64,000 bases of DNA from Anadara kagoshimensis (taxonomy: Eukaryota > Mollusca > Bivalvia > Arcoida > Arcidae): contig CM037869.1 of assembly GCA_021292105.1 (NCBI GenBank), positions 46,027,332-46,091,331 of the forward strand, in the 5' to 3' direction. The position numbers and the translations under genes were made by a program. The notes beneath the pieces were generated by a model. The model ran no database searches. It had not been told where the DNA came from and saw only the letters and a list, made by a program, of their open reading frames with translations. This document shows positions 51,736 to 61,590 of this stretch, piece by piece (position 1 is the stretch's first letter; each line of letters begins with the position of its first letter).

Positions 51736-52682
51736 GAAATGTGCTATCAGACGCGTGTGGTTTTTTTCTCACAAAGAAATCTGGAATAACGTCGAAACAA
51801 GTTTCTGCTACGGTCCCAGCCATAGCTGCTTACATTTCCCGAATTCCGTTATATGGATTTAATTTATGTCATAAAAATTCTCATGTGAAATAAAATAAGA
51901 CCTTCAACTTGTCTCATGTTTAAAATATGTAACTTAACATGACCTTGTTAAAATTGAATTTATATTTTAATTTTATTTGTGAGTAATTTATGTAAGTATT
52001 TTAACGTATTAGTCAGATCGTAAATTTTATTTTTAAAACATGTTGAAATTTAAAACATTATTCATATGTGGTAAATTTTCAATTTCTTTGGACAGATGCC
52101 TGAAATAACGAACTTCAAAGTTAGAAGTATATATTATGAGAGAATTAGTCGAGTTAATTTTAATCTGTCATATTGTGTATACTACTTATTGAAATTAATT
52201 TTTCCCTTTGTGTAATTATTAATTTTTGTTACTTAAGTTGTCAAGAGGGGAGGGTTTTAAGAATGATATTTGTATGAAACCTTTCAAGGATTCCGACAGC
52301 AAACAGTGCCAAGAATATCAGACAAACTATATATACTTACCATATACACTTTTACCAAATACTAGTATTTATTATTGTTGTAATCTTTAAAACAAAGTCT
52401 GATTAATATATTCTGGACAAGTTTTGTCATTCTCAAGAAGCGCGTAACTTCGTTTGTTTTTATATTTAACAATAAACATATTCCTTCAGGTGTCTAGTTT
52501 GTGAATATTTTCAAACTTTCCTTCTATTCTGAGGAACGAAAACTTTTAAAGAAATTTGGGATTACTAAAAAGCAAACATTGGATATCAACACGTTACTAT
52601 CGCTCTGTCGCATTGCTGGGTTGTTTATATTCTTTATTTCGTTCATGTCGTTTCTTATGGTCTTTTTCTTCCTGTCTCCAAA
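51736..52682. other. No gene seen
   Basis: AT-rich with no support for exons. The overlapping ORFs 52501-52704 and 52556-52744 share DNA in different frames and look random. Confidence 0.45.
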
Positions 52683-52915
52683 TTCACAATCATTCCTTAG
52701 CTAAGATTTCCCATAACTTAAATCTGGCAAATTTCATATCTTAATAATTTTGTTAATTATTAAGATATTCAGGAATTTAAGGGCTCATTTTGAAGATCAC
52801 TTCAAGCTTATAAATTTTTTATTTTGTTTTGTCAAAAGTGGTTCTTCATATTTTTAGAAAACATTGTCATACTTTGCTAAACTTAGGTAAGGAAAATCTT
52901 AGTTAAGGGGGTCTG
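52683..52915 (+). repeat. Dispersed repeat C, copy 2
   Basis: ATTCCTTAGCTAAGATTTCC, GTTAATTATTAAGATATTCA and CATTTTGAAGATCACTT match copy 1 in order and spacing. Confidence 0.65.
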
Positions 52916-54654
52916 TGACTTTGGTGGTCTAAGGCTCAGCTTAATGATCACATTGGCTCTCATCGTCTACTATAGGTTATATCCTGGTTTTTTTGTACCT
53001 CGTCTCGGCTTTTATATAAGAAATACTTGGTAGTAAGACGTAATTAATATGCTTGTATTTAAGATATCCTTCTTATATATTATTTACGTTTAAAAATTAA
53101 CATATAACATCCGGTTGACCATCTCTGGTTTCTACTTTAATTATGATCGCTTTAATAATACTTAAATCATTATCGAGTCCAAATATAATCTCTTTTCAGG
53201 ACATATGATTTAGAGGGTTTCCATGTAAAATAGGGCTTATATTCTAAAGTGTGTTTGCAGAAAACTGGATGTGGAATAAGTTATATATTCTACTTTCATA
53301 ATTAGAATATGAAGTTCAAGTCCAAAATCGTGAGTTACATGTCACAATTTTGAGCTCAACTGGCTTTAGTCTCTATCTGTTCTGAAACCAAAACTTGAGA
53401 ACGATATCTTCGGAAATCTTCCCATCATGCATCATCCCATTTTACATTAATGCCATTTTACATTTGATTTATATTCATGAAATATACATCAGTGTCAGTT
53501 GAGCGTTACCGGTCTTTTAGGCCTCTTGTTTTGTTTCTTTTTTATCTTATTTTTGCTTTTTTAGTTTTCTGAAAGATTTTTTTATTTCAAATTTTTAAAA
53601 TGTATTTATTATTAAGCAGTGTTCACTCTTTTTATGAATGCGTTTATTATCGCCTAATGTGTTTCTTGATTTTGTGTAATTGGTGTTCTTCGAGGTTTTG
53701 TCATTTACAAGTTAAAGAAATAAATTTTAAAAAGCGGAAATAAAAACAAGATTTTGTTAAAAACTCGGAAATGCGATGCAAATATTCAAGTCAGTTTTTT
53801 TTCTCGAGAATTACTATTTTTAAAATAGTGTATTTTTATTTCTGTACTTTTACTATCACAACATCGAATAATGGCCGGAGCAAATACGAGATAATTATAT
53901 CAAAATACAATACTTGCGAATGTTTTATTTCCGTGTCTTGGTACTCTCCCAATGTATGCTAAATAAAACACGCGAAAATTGTCCAATGTACATGTAATTT
54001 TAATAAAATTGACAAGCCCTACACCTTCACTAAATAAATTAAGATATCGTTTGAAGAAATGTCAAATTCAGTATATAATTATGGTCATGTCAGTATAAAA
54101 TTATCAAAAGTCTTTGTTTAAAAATGTTATCAATAATTTAGAGTTCGAGAGTTAATGTAACCAAATTGTGGTTTAATTTGTTTCCATCTACTACCATATG
54201 CTGTATAATTTCATAGTAGATTTCTTTGTTTACGATATTTGAATGAACTCCAAACGGTATTGTGCCGTCATAAAAATTACAAAAATGTGTTATAACGTTA
54301 AAATTAAAAATAAAATTTGATATCTTTTTTTCTTAATACTAACCAGTAGATATCTTGACGCACGATTTAGTCTGAAACTCATTAATTGGACGTTAAACAA
54401 TGTATTTTTGTTGTCAAGTCACACCCTGCGCACGGCTATAATTGAACCCACCTGCGTCCACACAGCTGTCGGAGCTAGAATTTCATTAACATATAACTGT
54501 GAATCTAATCAATACAGCATTTCTTGTAATTTCTATAAAAAAATGAAATTAATAATCGCACAATGAAATGTAAAGTTCAGAAGGTGAAAAATTAAATAAA
54601 TGGAAAAATTAGAAAATTACACAAAAGCGAAAGTGAATGTAGTTTCTAGATATA
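52916..54654. other. No gene seen
   Basis: AT-rich intergenic or intronic sequence with nothing that I can support. Confidence 0.45.
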
Positions 54655-54708
54655 TCATATGCTATTTTTGAATGTAGTATTTCATAAAAATTCAAAAGTA
54701 GCATATGA
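54655..54708. mobile_element. 54-nt hairpin mini-element, copy 2
   Basis: TCATATGCTATTTTTGAAT and ATTCAAAAGTAGCATATGA form the arms with one mismatch. The loop contains TATTTCATAAA, as in copy 1. Confidence 0.8.
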
Positions 54709-54866
54709 CAGATACATACATCATGTTATATTTTTAGTTGCCAAGATTTTGAAAAGTCTATTCTATATGAAAAACGCGTTACTACTTAAAACATTAGCAA
54801 TTGTATGAATGAAAAAGTGGGGTGTTTTTACTACAAAATGTATGTCCTTAACGAAAACAAAATTGG

Positions 54867-54869
<3 letters not shown>

Positions 54870-54928
<59 letters not shown>
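54870..54928. repeat. TA microsatellite
   Basis: Nearly 30 uninterrupted TA units. The Tyr-Ile ORF across it is spurious. Confidence 0.97.
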
Positions 54929-54930
<2 letters not shown>

Positions 54931-55105
54931 AATGCGAAAAAACAAAAGGCATAACTATATTTTGTTAATCAAATCCTTATGGTTCCTGGTTTTAGAAAAT
55001 ATTCGACAAGCAATCTCGTAGACACTATCCGGACAATGCTAAAAGCAGGAACGAAGGTAGATGAAAAGGAAACACAGCAAAAACTATATTCCTACTTCAT
55101 ACAAA

Positions 55106-55108
<3 letters not shown>

Positions 55109-55164
<56 letters not shown>
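55109..55164. repeat. CT microsatellite
   Basis: About 28 uninterrupted CT units. The Ser-Leu ORFs here are spurious. Confidence 0.97.
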
Positions 55165-55170
<6 letters not shown>

Positions 55171-55491
55171 CATACAACAGATTTTTTTTTCATTCATGTT
55201 CTGCATTGCTTTGCCATCCTGGTCGTTGTTGATTGATGATAGAACTGAATTTCCCTATGCCGACACAGTATTTTAAACATGAAAGTTTATTTTTTGTTCG
55301 TGCTGGAATAATTTTGTTTTAATTTTCTAAATTAATTTCTAATTTATGAATGTTTTATGGGAATAAAATCATTTATTAAAAACCACATCATTGTTAAAGT
55401 TATTTTTAAAAATAGAATTATTATAACGGTGAACACCTGGAGTTACATGGATGGTAAACTACTGGACTTTATTAATGGTTTGTCACGAATA

Positions 55492-55695
55492 CAGTACAGA
55501 CCTGTCGAAAGTTTAACTTTAAGCTAACGAATCAGGTCGAAGAGGCAACTCATTTTGGTCCTTCGCTGCTCGACCATTGTAATCTATCTCTATACAGATT
55601 TTCAGCCACTGGCTATCCATATCTCTGTCACATGACAGCCAAACTTAGAATCACTTTCCTTATCGCGGTGTTAAACTTTCAACAGGCCTGTAGCG
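55492..55695. mobile_element. CAGTACAGACC MITE, copy 8
   Basis: TA-flanked and 204 bp long. The left end CAGTACAGACCTGTCGAAAG is intact; the right end AACTTTCAACAGGCCTGTAGCG is slightly changed. The interior has TAAGCTAACGAATCAGG and TTTCAGCCACTGGCTATCC. Confidence 0.88.
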
Positions 55696-55743
55696 TACAT
55701 TGAGGAATGTGGTTCGTGCTGGTTCTTGTCTTGGTCTTCAAAG

Positions 55744-55816
55744 TAACGGGATACCCTTGGAAACAAATAACGGGATACCCTGCGAAACAAAAGTAACGGG
55801 ATACCCTGCGAAACAA
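55744..55816. repeat. Three tandem units of about 25 bp
   Basis: TAACGGGATACCCT begins at 55744, 55768 and 55794. Each is followed by GGAAACAAA or GCGAAACAAAA. Confidence 0.85.
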
Positions 55817-56196
55817 AAAATATGTCTTTTACTTATATACAAACTTTTATTTACATAAAAATGAACTCCTTTGTTCCTGTATCCGTGGAAACTACCATCT
55901 TCCTTGACAATATTCAGTTATCACAGGAAAAAATACGCCCTTTACCTATCCGGACTTGCGTACATATGTACTATAAACAGGAAACTTCGTTCTTCCTGTA
56001 TCCATGGACAATATTGAATTCATTATTCTTTTCCTTGACTTCAAACACCAGGAAAAAGCGAAGCTACAGTAACGGTAAAATGCATATATAAGACTTCGCT
56101 CATCCAAGGCCTGAGATAATATATGGGGCTTGTAAACAAACTTAAACTGGGTTGGATGGAAGATACATTGTCTAACATCTAATTCTGCAAGATTTA

Positions 56197-56258
56197 AATG
56201 AATGAATGAATAAATGAATGAATGAATGAATGAATGAATGAATGAATGAATAAATGAA
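56197..56258. repeat. TGAA tetranucleotide microsatellite
   Basis: About 15 units with a few AAAT variants. It produces the His-Ser-Phe repeat ORF on the minus strand. Confidence 0.95.
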
Positions 56259-57039
56259 CGGGTGGATGGATGCAATTTTACGTCCCAGTCAAATATATTT
56301 CACTTGTTATGCAACTAGAGCTTTAAGTCAAGTCACGTTGTTTTTTGGGGGGTTTTTTAATGGGTTTTTTTTTTATTTTTATTTTTTTATTTATTTATTT
56401 TTCTTTACATTTGCAGTGTACTTTTGACGACGTGCTGTAAGGGGTTATTTAGCGTGCCATGTACATCGTGACACATGGTATTGGGTTTTAAGGTCTTATC
56501 CAATGATTTGTTATTCATTTCTAAATATTGAGAGTATTTTATTCATTCAAGAATACTCTAATTTCCCATCAAATAATATTTTCGAAATTCCAGTTCTTGC
56601 TTCGGACCTAAAGAACAAAGTTTAATGTTTTGTAAATTTCATATTTATTTCCTTAATGACGAACATACTTAACAATTGACCATATTTATCGCCGATATTG
56701 TGGATAAATGTACTAGCACACTGGTGCGCTCTGGTGAATACTTGCACAAACTATTCATCACAAGGTCTTATTAAGGTGTTATAAAAATAATTGTCACAAA
56801 TAAAAAGTTTTAAAATAACTAATGCGACGTAAAACAACATCCTACAAAAAAAAAACCATCCTACCTTAAATTTAATTTAACTTTAAGTTCAGGAAAATCT
56901 TAGCTAAGGAATGATTGTGGAACTGAGGCATGATCTCGAAATTCAGACTTGTTAATGAATTCAGGAATCTAAGAAACAGCTGGCGGGCATTAGACTTCGT
57001 GAACAAGTTAAAAACCTAACTTACAAGTTGTGTTAATAT
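56259..57039. other. No gene seen; old repeat fragments
   Basis: GACGACGTGCTGTAAGGGG, then TTTAGCGTGCCATGTACATC at 56425-56468 looks like a worn bivalve repeat. A minus-strand fragment of dispersed repeat C occurs at 56855-56945 (TTCAGGAAAATCTTAGCTAA). Confidence 0.45.
56855..56945 (-). repeat. Dispersed repeat C, copy 3 (fragment)
   Basis: AAAATCTTAGCTAAGGAATG is the complement of the opening block of copy 2. Confidence 0.55.
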
Positions 57040-57131
57040 CCCGTGATAGCTCAGTTGGTAGAGCGGAGGACTGTAGTTGTTCTATCTCACTAGTTATCCT
57101 TAGGTCGGTGGTTCAAATCCGCCTCGCGGGA
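57040..57131 (+). tRNA. tRNA-Tyr (GUA) with a 19-nt intron
   Basis: The mature 73-nt tRNA folds cleanly. Acceptor CCCGTGA pairs with TCGCGGG with one G-T pair, and the discriminator base is A. The D arm is GCTCAGTTGGTAGAGC. The anticodon stem GAGGA/TCCTT holds loop CTGTAGA with anticodon GTA, and the T arm is GGTGG-TTCAAAT-CCGCC. The intron 57077-57095 sits after position 37, the standard place for eukaryotic tRNA-Tyr introns. The internal promoter boxes TAGCTCAGTTGG and GGTTCAAATCC are intact. TTTTTT at 57135-57140 can stop RNA polymerase III. All arms pair, so it looks functional. Confidence 0.96.
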
Positions 57132-57134
57132 ATG

Positions 57135-57140
57135 TTTTTT
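57135..57140 (+). terminator. RNA polymerase III terminator of tRNA-Tyr
   Basis: A T-run starting four bases after the tRNA 3' end. Confidence 0.8.
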
Positions 57141-57285
57141 ATTTAACGCAAAACTTTTCGTTTTTTATTTATTCCATACATATCAGAATATTAAAATAAA
57201 GATGTGAATTTATAAAAAGTTTTTCATGTACGATACAAACCAGATACGAATACAAATATATTGAAAATACGTACTATTTATTTAC

Positions 57286-57379
57286 CTTTTCCTTGAGGCC
57301 GATGTAAGCACTTGGTGCTTCTGATACCCATTTGTTGCTGTCTTCATACTCATTTACTGCCTCAGTTGTCACTTCCGGT
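57286..57379 (-). CDS. Candidate internal exon encoding a YxxL-bearing segment
   Basis: Between a CTTAG acceptor and a GTAAATA donor lie one base and 31 open codons. They include TTEAVNEYEDSNKWVSEAP and then SAYIGLKEK. The composition (acidic, Ser/Pro/Tyr) resembles cytoplasmic tails of animal receptors, and AYIGL fits a YxxL sorting or signalling motif. It overlaps by a few bases the 3' end of a LINE remnant read in another frame. No neighbouring exon was identified, so the gene is unnamed and the exon tentative. Alternatively it is the 3' end of the LINE itself. Confidence 0.35.
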
Positions 57380-57656
57380 CTAAGCACTGTGGATTGAACT
57401 TGAACCCAACATTTTTCCAAAAGTCATTGAGCCTACCTTTGAACATATTTACGCTGGTACTTTCTATAACATCTTCTTGCAAATTGTTCCAGGTATTTAC
57501 TGCTCTTTGGGTAAAATTTCTTTTCCTTTTTATAGTTTTTGAATGCTGTTTATATATCTTGTGTTTATGCCCCCTTGTTTCATTAGACCCCATACTTGGA
57601 AACAATCTGTTGTTGTCAATGTTTTCGTAGACTTTGATGATTTTGAAATATTCCAT
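57369..57656 (-). pseudogene. LINE (non-LTR retrotransposon) reverse-transcriptase C-terminal remnant
   Basis: The 95-codon frame contains MGSNETRGHKHKIYK, then RNFTQRAVNTWNNLQEDVI and TSVNMFKGRLNDFWKN. This is the characteristic region after the reverse-transcriptase domain of LINE polyproteins: a basic stretch, FTxRxVxxWNxLP, then FKxxLDxxW. A TAA lies five codons upstream of the ATG and no reverse-transcriptase catalytic block is present, so only a 5'-truncated tail survives. 5' truncation is typical of LINE insertion. Confidence 0.75.
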
Positions 57657-57865
57657 TATATACCACCGATATTAGATTGTTCTGCGAATTAAAAAGATAC
57701 CATTTATTATTTCTCAACTACATGTAAACAGAAGAACACGGTGGTATATTCGATATATTAAATTATCATTTCAAGATATCGAAAATAATATTTCAATATA
57801 ACAATATAACATTTTGAAATATCGAAGTAAAATATATTCACCATGTAACCTAACGGGCTGCGATA

Positions 57866-58034
57866 AGTACAGACCTGTCGAAAGTTAAGCACTAGGATAA
57901 GAAATAAATACATAATGTTAGCTATATCTTTACAGCTTTTCGTTCATTAGCTATCCATACCGCAGCCTGCTCGGAAGTTGAACTTCTACTTCTTTCTTAG
58001 CTCAGTGTTAAACTTTCGACAGTCCTCAACAGTA
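57866..58034. mobile_element. CAGTACAGACC MITE, copy 9 (short)
   Basis: The left end AGTACAGACCTGTCGAAAG and right block TTAAACTTTCGACAG are clear. The extreme right end is altered (TCCTCAACAGTAC). The interior keeps GTTAGCTATATCTTTACAGC. Confidence 0.8.
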
Positions 58035-58099
58035 CATAATGAACGATACAAATAAGAACAAGTAAATTCAGTGAATTAGGATCCCCACCAGCAGGTTCT

Positions 58100-58372
58100 T
58101 TTTAACTTCTGTTAAAGGGCAATAACTCCCAGGAAAATGAGCAAACCAACTCGGGGTAACGATATGCGTATTTCTAAACAATGTTGAGGCTGTGCTCTAA
58201 GTTTCATGAAAAAGTACTTTATAGTTTTGGAGAATTTGCGCAGACAAGAATTCGGACGAACGGGCGGACGGAAGGAGGGAAGGACGGAATGGCGGATGGA
58301 CTTAAACTCGAATTTAATATACTATATACCCCTCATTCTTCGAAAGGCGAGGATAATATGAATATCACCAAA
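58100..58372 (+). repeat. GGGCAATAACTCC-type repeat with GACGGACGG tail
   Basis: AAAGGGCAATAACTCCCAGG, AAGTTTCATGAAAAAGTAC, GGACGAACGGGCGGACGG, and ATATACCCCTCATTCTTCG occur in order. I recall this layout as a common bivalve interspersed repeat; no name is assigned. The ORF at 58181-58381 is inside it. Confidence 0.6.
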
Positions 58373-58743
58373 AGTGCCTAAATGGTATTTCTAATATCGC
58401 CTATTGAAAACCTGAAAACATGAAGAATTATTTAATAAAATGTTTTTATCAACCAATGAAACACTGTTATTTGTTTTCATCAAACCACACACTTAGACCG
58501 ATTACTTACACGGTATTTATGTACTGTCAGATTAGACGATACTTGGTCTTATTTACAAGTTGCTCAAACTGGTATGAGTAAATAAACAAACAAATAATTG
58601 TAAATATGTTATCTGTTTGATTCCTTTTTACAGAAATAGGGCGTTTTCTTAACTGCTATAAAAACACAAGTGTTTCATTGAAAACTTTTGCAATGACAGA
58701 ATAATTCGATATTCAGAATCTCTGGTTTTTGAAAATACATGTG

Positions 58744-58798
58744 TCATATACCATTTTTTGAATTTAATCATAAAATACATTCAAAAAATGGTATATGA
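58744..58798. mobile_element. 55-nt hairpin mini-element, copy 3
   Basis: TCATATACCATTTTTTGAAT and its exact complement form the arms, with loop TTAATCATAAAATAC. Compared with copy 1 both arms have changed together. Confidence 0.8.
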
Positions 58799-58910
58799 TA
58801 CATGTACATAATATATTAAAATATTGAACCTCTAACAAATGATGTACGCATTCATATAAGGAATAAAATGGAGTTGTTCGGAATAATTTGCGTTGTATTG
58901 GGTTCTACTA

Positions 58911-59504
58911 CAGTACAGACCTGTCAAAAGTTTAATGCTTAACGAACGAAATGGACGGTAGAAACTCGACTGTAGAGTGGCCAAAATATATATCTAGTGG
59001 ACGAAAAGCCACTGAGAGAGCTATATCACCAGAAGGGGTTTTTACCGAAATAAATGCGAAATTCCGGAATAGTTAGACACTTTCCGTAATCTTAAAGAAA
59101 ATCCAGAATATTCTGATCAAATCCGGAATTTTAAGACCAAATCCGAAATAACCAGACAAAATCCGGAATAATTGGTCAAAAATCCGGAATAATTTGAATA
59201 TTTTTACGGAAAAGTCTAATTATTCTGACAAATGTCCAATTATTACGGTAAAAAATTATTATTATTTTTTTTTTTTTAGAAAATTTCCCATTATAATTGG
59301 ACATTTGCCGGAATAATTAGACTTTACCGTGAAAATATTCTAATTGTTCCGGAATTTGTCGGATTAGTCCGGATTTTCACAATTATTCCGGTAAAACCCC
59401 CTTCTAGTGATAGCAGCTGTCGATATGTAGCTAACGATGAGTCAAGTGCTAGATCGGCAGTTATAAGTTAGCTTAATGTTAAACTTTCAACAGGTCTGTA
59501 TACT
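58911..59504. mobile_element. CAGTACAGACC MITE, copy 10, with nested foldback
   Basis: The left end CAGTACAGACCTGTCAAAAG is preceded by TA. The right block TTAAACTTTCAACAGGTCTG is intact and the extreme end is worn. The interior has GAGTGGCCAAAATATATATC and GATAGCAGCTGTCGATATG. A 385-bp element interrupts it. Confidence 0.85.
59026..59410. mobile_element. 385-bp foldback MITE built of CCGGAATAA-type repeats, nested
   Basis: The ends TCACCAGAAGGGGTTTTTAC and GTAAAACCCCCTTCTAGTGA are inverted, with TA on both sides. Both arms contain many iterations of ATCCGGAATAA or ATTATTCCGG, spaced every 15-25 bp. A T-run at 59265-59277 marks the centre. Confidence 0.82.
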
Positions 59505-60039
59505 TTATACATACTTTGAGTACTTAATGAAATTTAATTTATAATAATGATTGTATTTGGACTAGTAGATTATAGGGTATTTGGTCTCCTTAGCTGGGTG
59601 TTCACACCGGTATAAGTAAATACGTTATAAACATCAGTCGCTATATTTATCAATGTCTTTATGATGTGTGTAAACACCGGACCAAACCTTAAATATTTCC
59701 TATTTCCTATTTTTATGACATTTAACTATAAAACCGATGATCATTATAAATATTTGTATATAATTTGGTATCCAAGAATTATCTCGTATGAAAAGACTGA
59801 CGATAGATTGTGAATAGACAACTTGTTTTCTACATGTCTGTAGAATCAATGTCAACTTTGAACTTTCAGACTAATAATTTACATGGTGTATCTGTATTCA
59901 AAACTACCCTCGATATATATATGACGTCACATAGTTTAATTAGGAAATAATCAGCAATAAAAAAAATTGCTTAAAAAGAATTAAAATAAACATTACGAAC
60001 TATTTCTTCTGACCTATTTTACGAAAAGGTCCATTGAAA
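59505..60039. other. No gene seen
   Basis: AT-rich, with an isolated TGACGTCA at about 59922. Confidence 0.45.
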
Positions 60040-60251
60040 CAATTGACGTATCGCAGGCCAGGCCCACAATGTTCCGACACTGGCCGCCATCACGGTACCA
60101 AAGCAGCATCACTGCAACTAATAACGTTCTAGTGTCAGTGACGTCATTTAACCGCACAATTCAGACCGAGTTTTCATTCTTTCTCCGTGTAATTCAAGCA
60201 TGTCGACCCTATGTCGGAACATTGTGGGCGTGGTCGGCGATACGTCAATTC
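60040..60251. repeat. Inverted repeat with 39-bp arms around a 134-bp spacer
   Basis: The left arm CAATTGACGTATCGCAGGCC continues to GTTCCGAC at 60078. The right arm GTCGGAACATTGTGGGC runs from 60213 and ends GATACGTCAATT. Only a few mismatches separate the arms. A TGACGTCA site lies in the spacer near 60139 and another just outside near 60291. The region is richer in G+C than its surroundings. It could be a small mobile element or part of a promoter. Confidence 0.7.
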
Positions 60252-60439
60252 GGCTGTTACGTAACAATCATTGTTTGCGGAACATAGCATGACGTCACAA
60301 GATAAGCAAGGGAGTACGTTGTTAAAACGGAACAGCATATCGTTTGTTTTACCACTGCTGGCTCTCTTCATGTTTCATATGTTCCTTTTAATCTCAATTT
60401 TGATTTCACAGGTGGCGGGTACGAGCTGGACAGGAAGCT

Positions 60440-60585
60440 AAGTGCTTACCTTCCGAAACACCCGGTCTCACTTCCCTGTGGACGTTCATGTGTTTCACTC
60501 AATTTGAAAAGTTTTACAACGTGTTTGCTCTTTTGGTTTATACGGTTTGTACATGATTTGTATGTTTGTGTTTGACTGTTAACAA
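60440..60585 (+). repeat. Dispersed repeat A, copy 15
   Basis: CTTACCTTCCGAAACACCCG, GTCTCACTTCCCTGTGGACG and GTACATGATTTGTATGTTTG. Confidence 0.82.
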
Positions 60586-60642
60586 TATGTTACGCAAATG
60601 CAGGGTAGGAAACTTCATAAACCCGATTTCGTAAACATAAAA

Positions 60643-60667
60643 ATGGCGACGAACCCATCGACTCGCG
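60643..60667 (+). CDS. Candidate first coding exon (MATNPSTR...)
   Basis: An ATG in a good initiation context (AAAAATGGCG) opens eight codons, MATNPSTR, plus one base, directly followed by donor GTGAGTTT. TGACGTCA sites and a G+C-richer block lie 350-500 bp upstream. No second exon in matching phase was found in the remaining window, so the gene would continue beyond it or through undetected small exons. Chance occurrence is possible. Confidence 0.3.
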
Positions 60668-60928
60668 GTGAGTTTTAACTGAATTTCCATACTTCCAATC
60701 AGTTTATAGTTATCTCAATGTACCTAAAGAAGGCAGAATAACTTCACGAACGATTAGTTGATGTATATATATATAGATAATTTTGTTATATATACATTCT
60801 TAGAGTTGCTGGCTTTTTAACAAAACATGAGGAAGGGGTCTACGCAGAACTATCGACCATTTTTTTCTGTCTCTTTTGTCATTGAAGATCTTCAAGCAAG
60901 ACTATTACACAAATTTGTTTTCATGATG

Positions 60929-60981
60929 TCATATACTTTTTTAAATTTAATCATAAAATCCATTCAAAAAATGGTATATGA
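60929..60981. mobile_element. 53-nt hairpin mini-element, copy 4, with a partial second copy
   Basis: TCATATACTTTTTTAAATT and ATTCAAAAAATGGTATATGA are imperfect arms around AATCATAAAATC. A further arm-like segment, ATATACCATTTTTAATGT, follows at 60986. Confidence 0.7.
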
Positions 60982-61044
60982 CACAATATACCATTTTTAA
61001 TGTATTTTATAATTAAATTTTAAGGTTCAAGGCCTGGGAACGAT

Positions 61045-61110
61045 TTTACACGGACAGACAGACATGGCGAGTCCTATATACCCCCTAAAACTAGTTTGCG
61101 GGGGTATAAT
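61045..61110 (+). repeat. Tail of GACGGACGG/TATACCCCC-type repeat
   Basis: ACACGGACAGACAGACATGG, then CCTATATACCCCCTAAAAC and GCGGGGGTATAATAAAAAT. The CCCCC/GGGGG halves are inverted around AAACTAGTTT. It resembles the end of the 58100 repeat. Confidence 0.6.
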
Positions 61111-61387
61111 AAAAATCGAATCTATAGGATTGATGATTACTACTTACGCGACTGTATGAAATAAAATATATAGTTTTTGATTTCTAAGAAAACCTAAGCA
61201 TAATAACCACATTCACATTATTATAAAAGGAATTTTGCCTAGGAAATTAAGGGTTGTCAACTTACAATATTCTACACGCATTTTTAATTGGATTGTAACA
61301 ATGGTAAAAAAGTCTCTATATATTTGTTGCTGGGGATTACTAAATTGGTTTTGTCATCATGTCCGTTCGTTCCAAATACTTTTTGAA

Positions 61388-61535
61388 ATTAAAAACAAAC
61401 ACACCAGCCCTTGTTCAAATCACAATTAAAAAAAACACAAACTAAAAACTTTGGAACTGGCAAATTTAGTTTTATGCGTGAACATCCATCATGGAAGTGA
61501 GTGCTCCGGAAGGGTAAGCTTGTCCTGTTTAGGAG
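61388..61535 (-). repeat. Dispersed repeat A, copy 16
   Basis: AAAAACTTTGGAACTGGCAA, CATCCATCATGGAAGTGAG and GCTCCGGAAGGGTAAGC. Confidence 0.82.
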
Positions 61536-61590
61536 AATCATGCAAAATCAAAAGAATTGACCGATGTGTGCCATTTTTTCCTGTATCATA

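Noticed and set aside
54809-55276. Three ORFs with Tyr-Ile or Ser-Leu runs
   Set aside because: They read through TA and CT microsatellites; no codon signal outside the repeats.
55946-56275. 109-codon frame with Phe-Ile-His-Ser repeats
   Set aside because: It is generated by the TGAA microsatellite.
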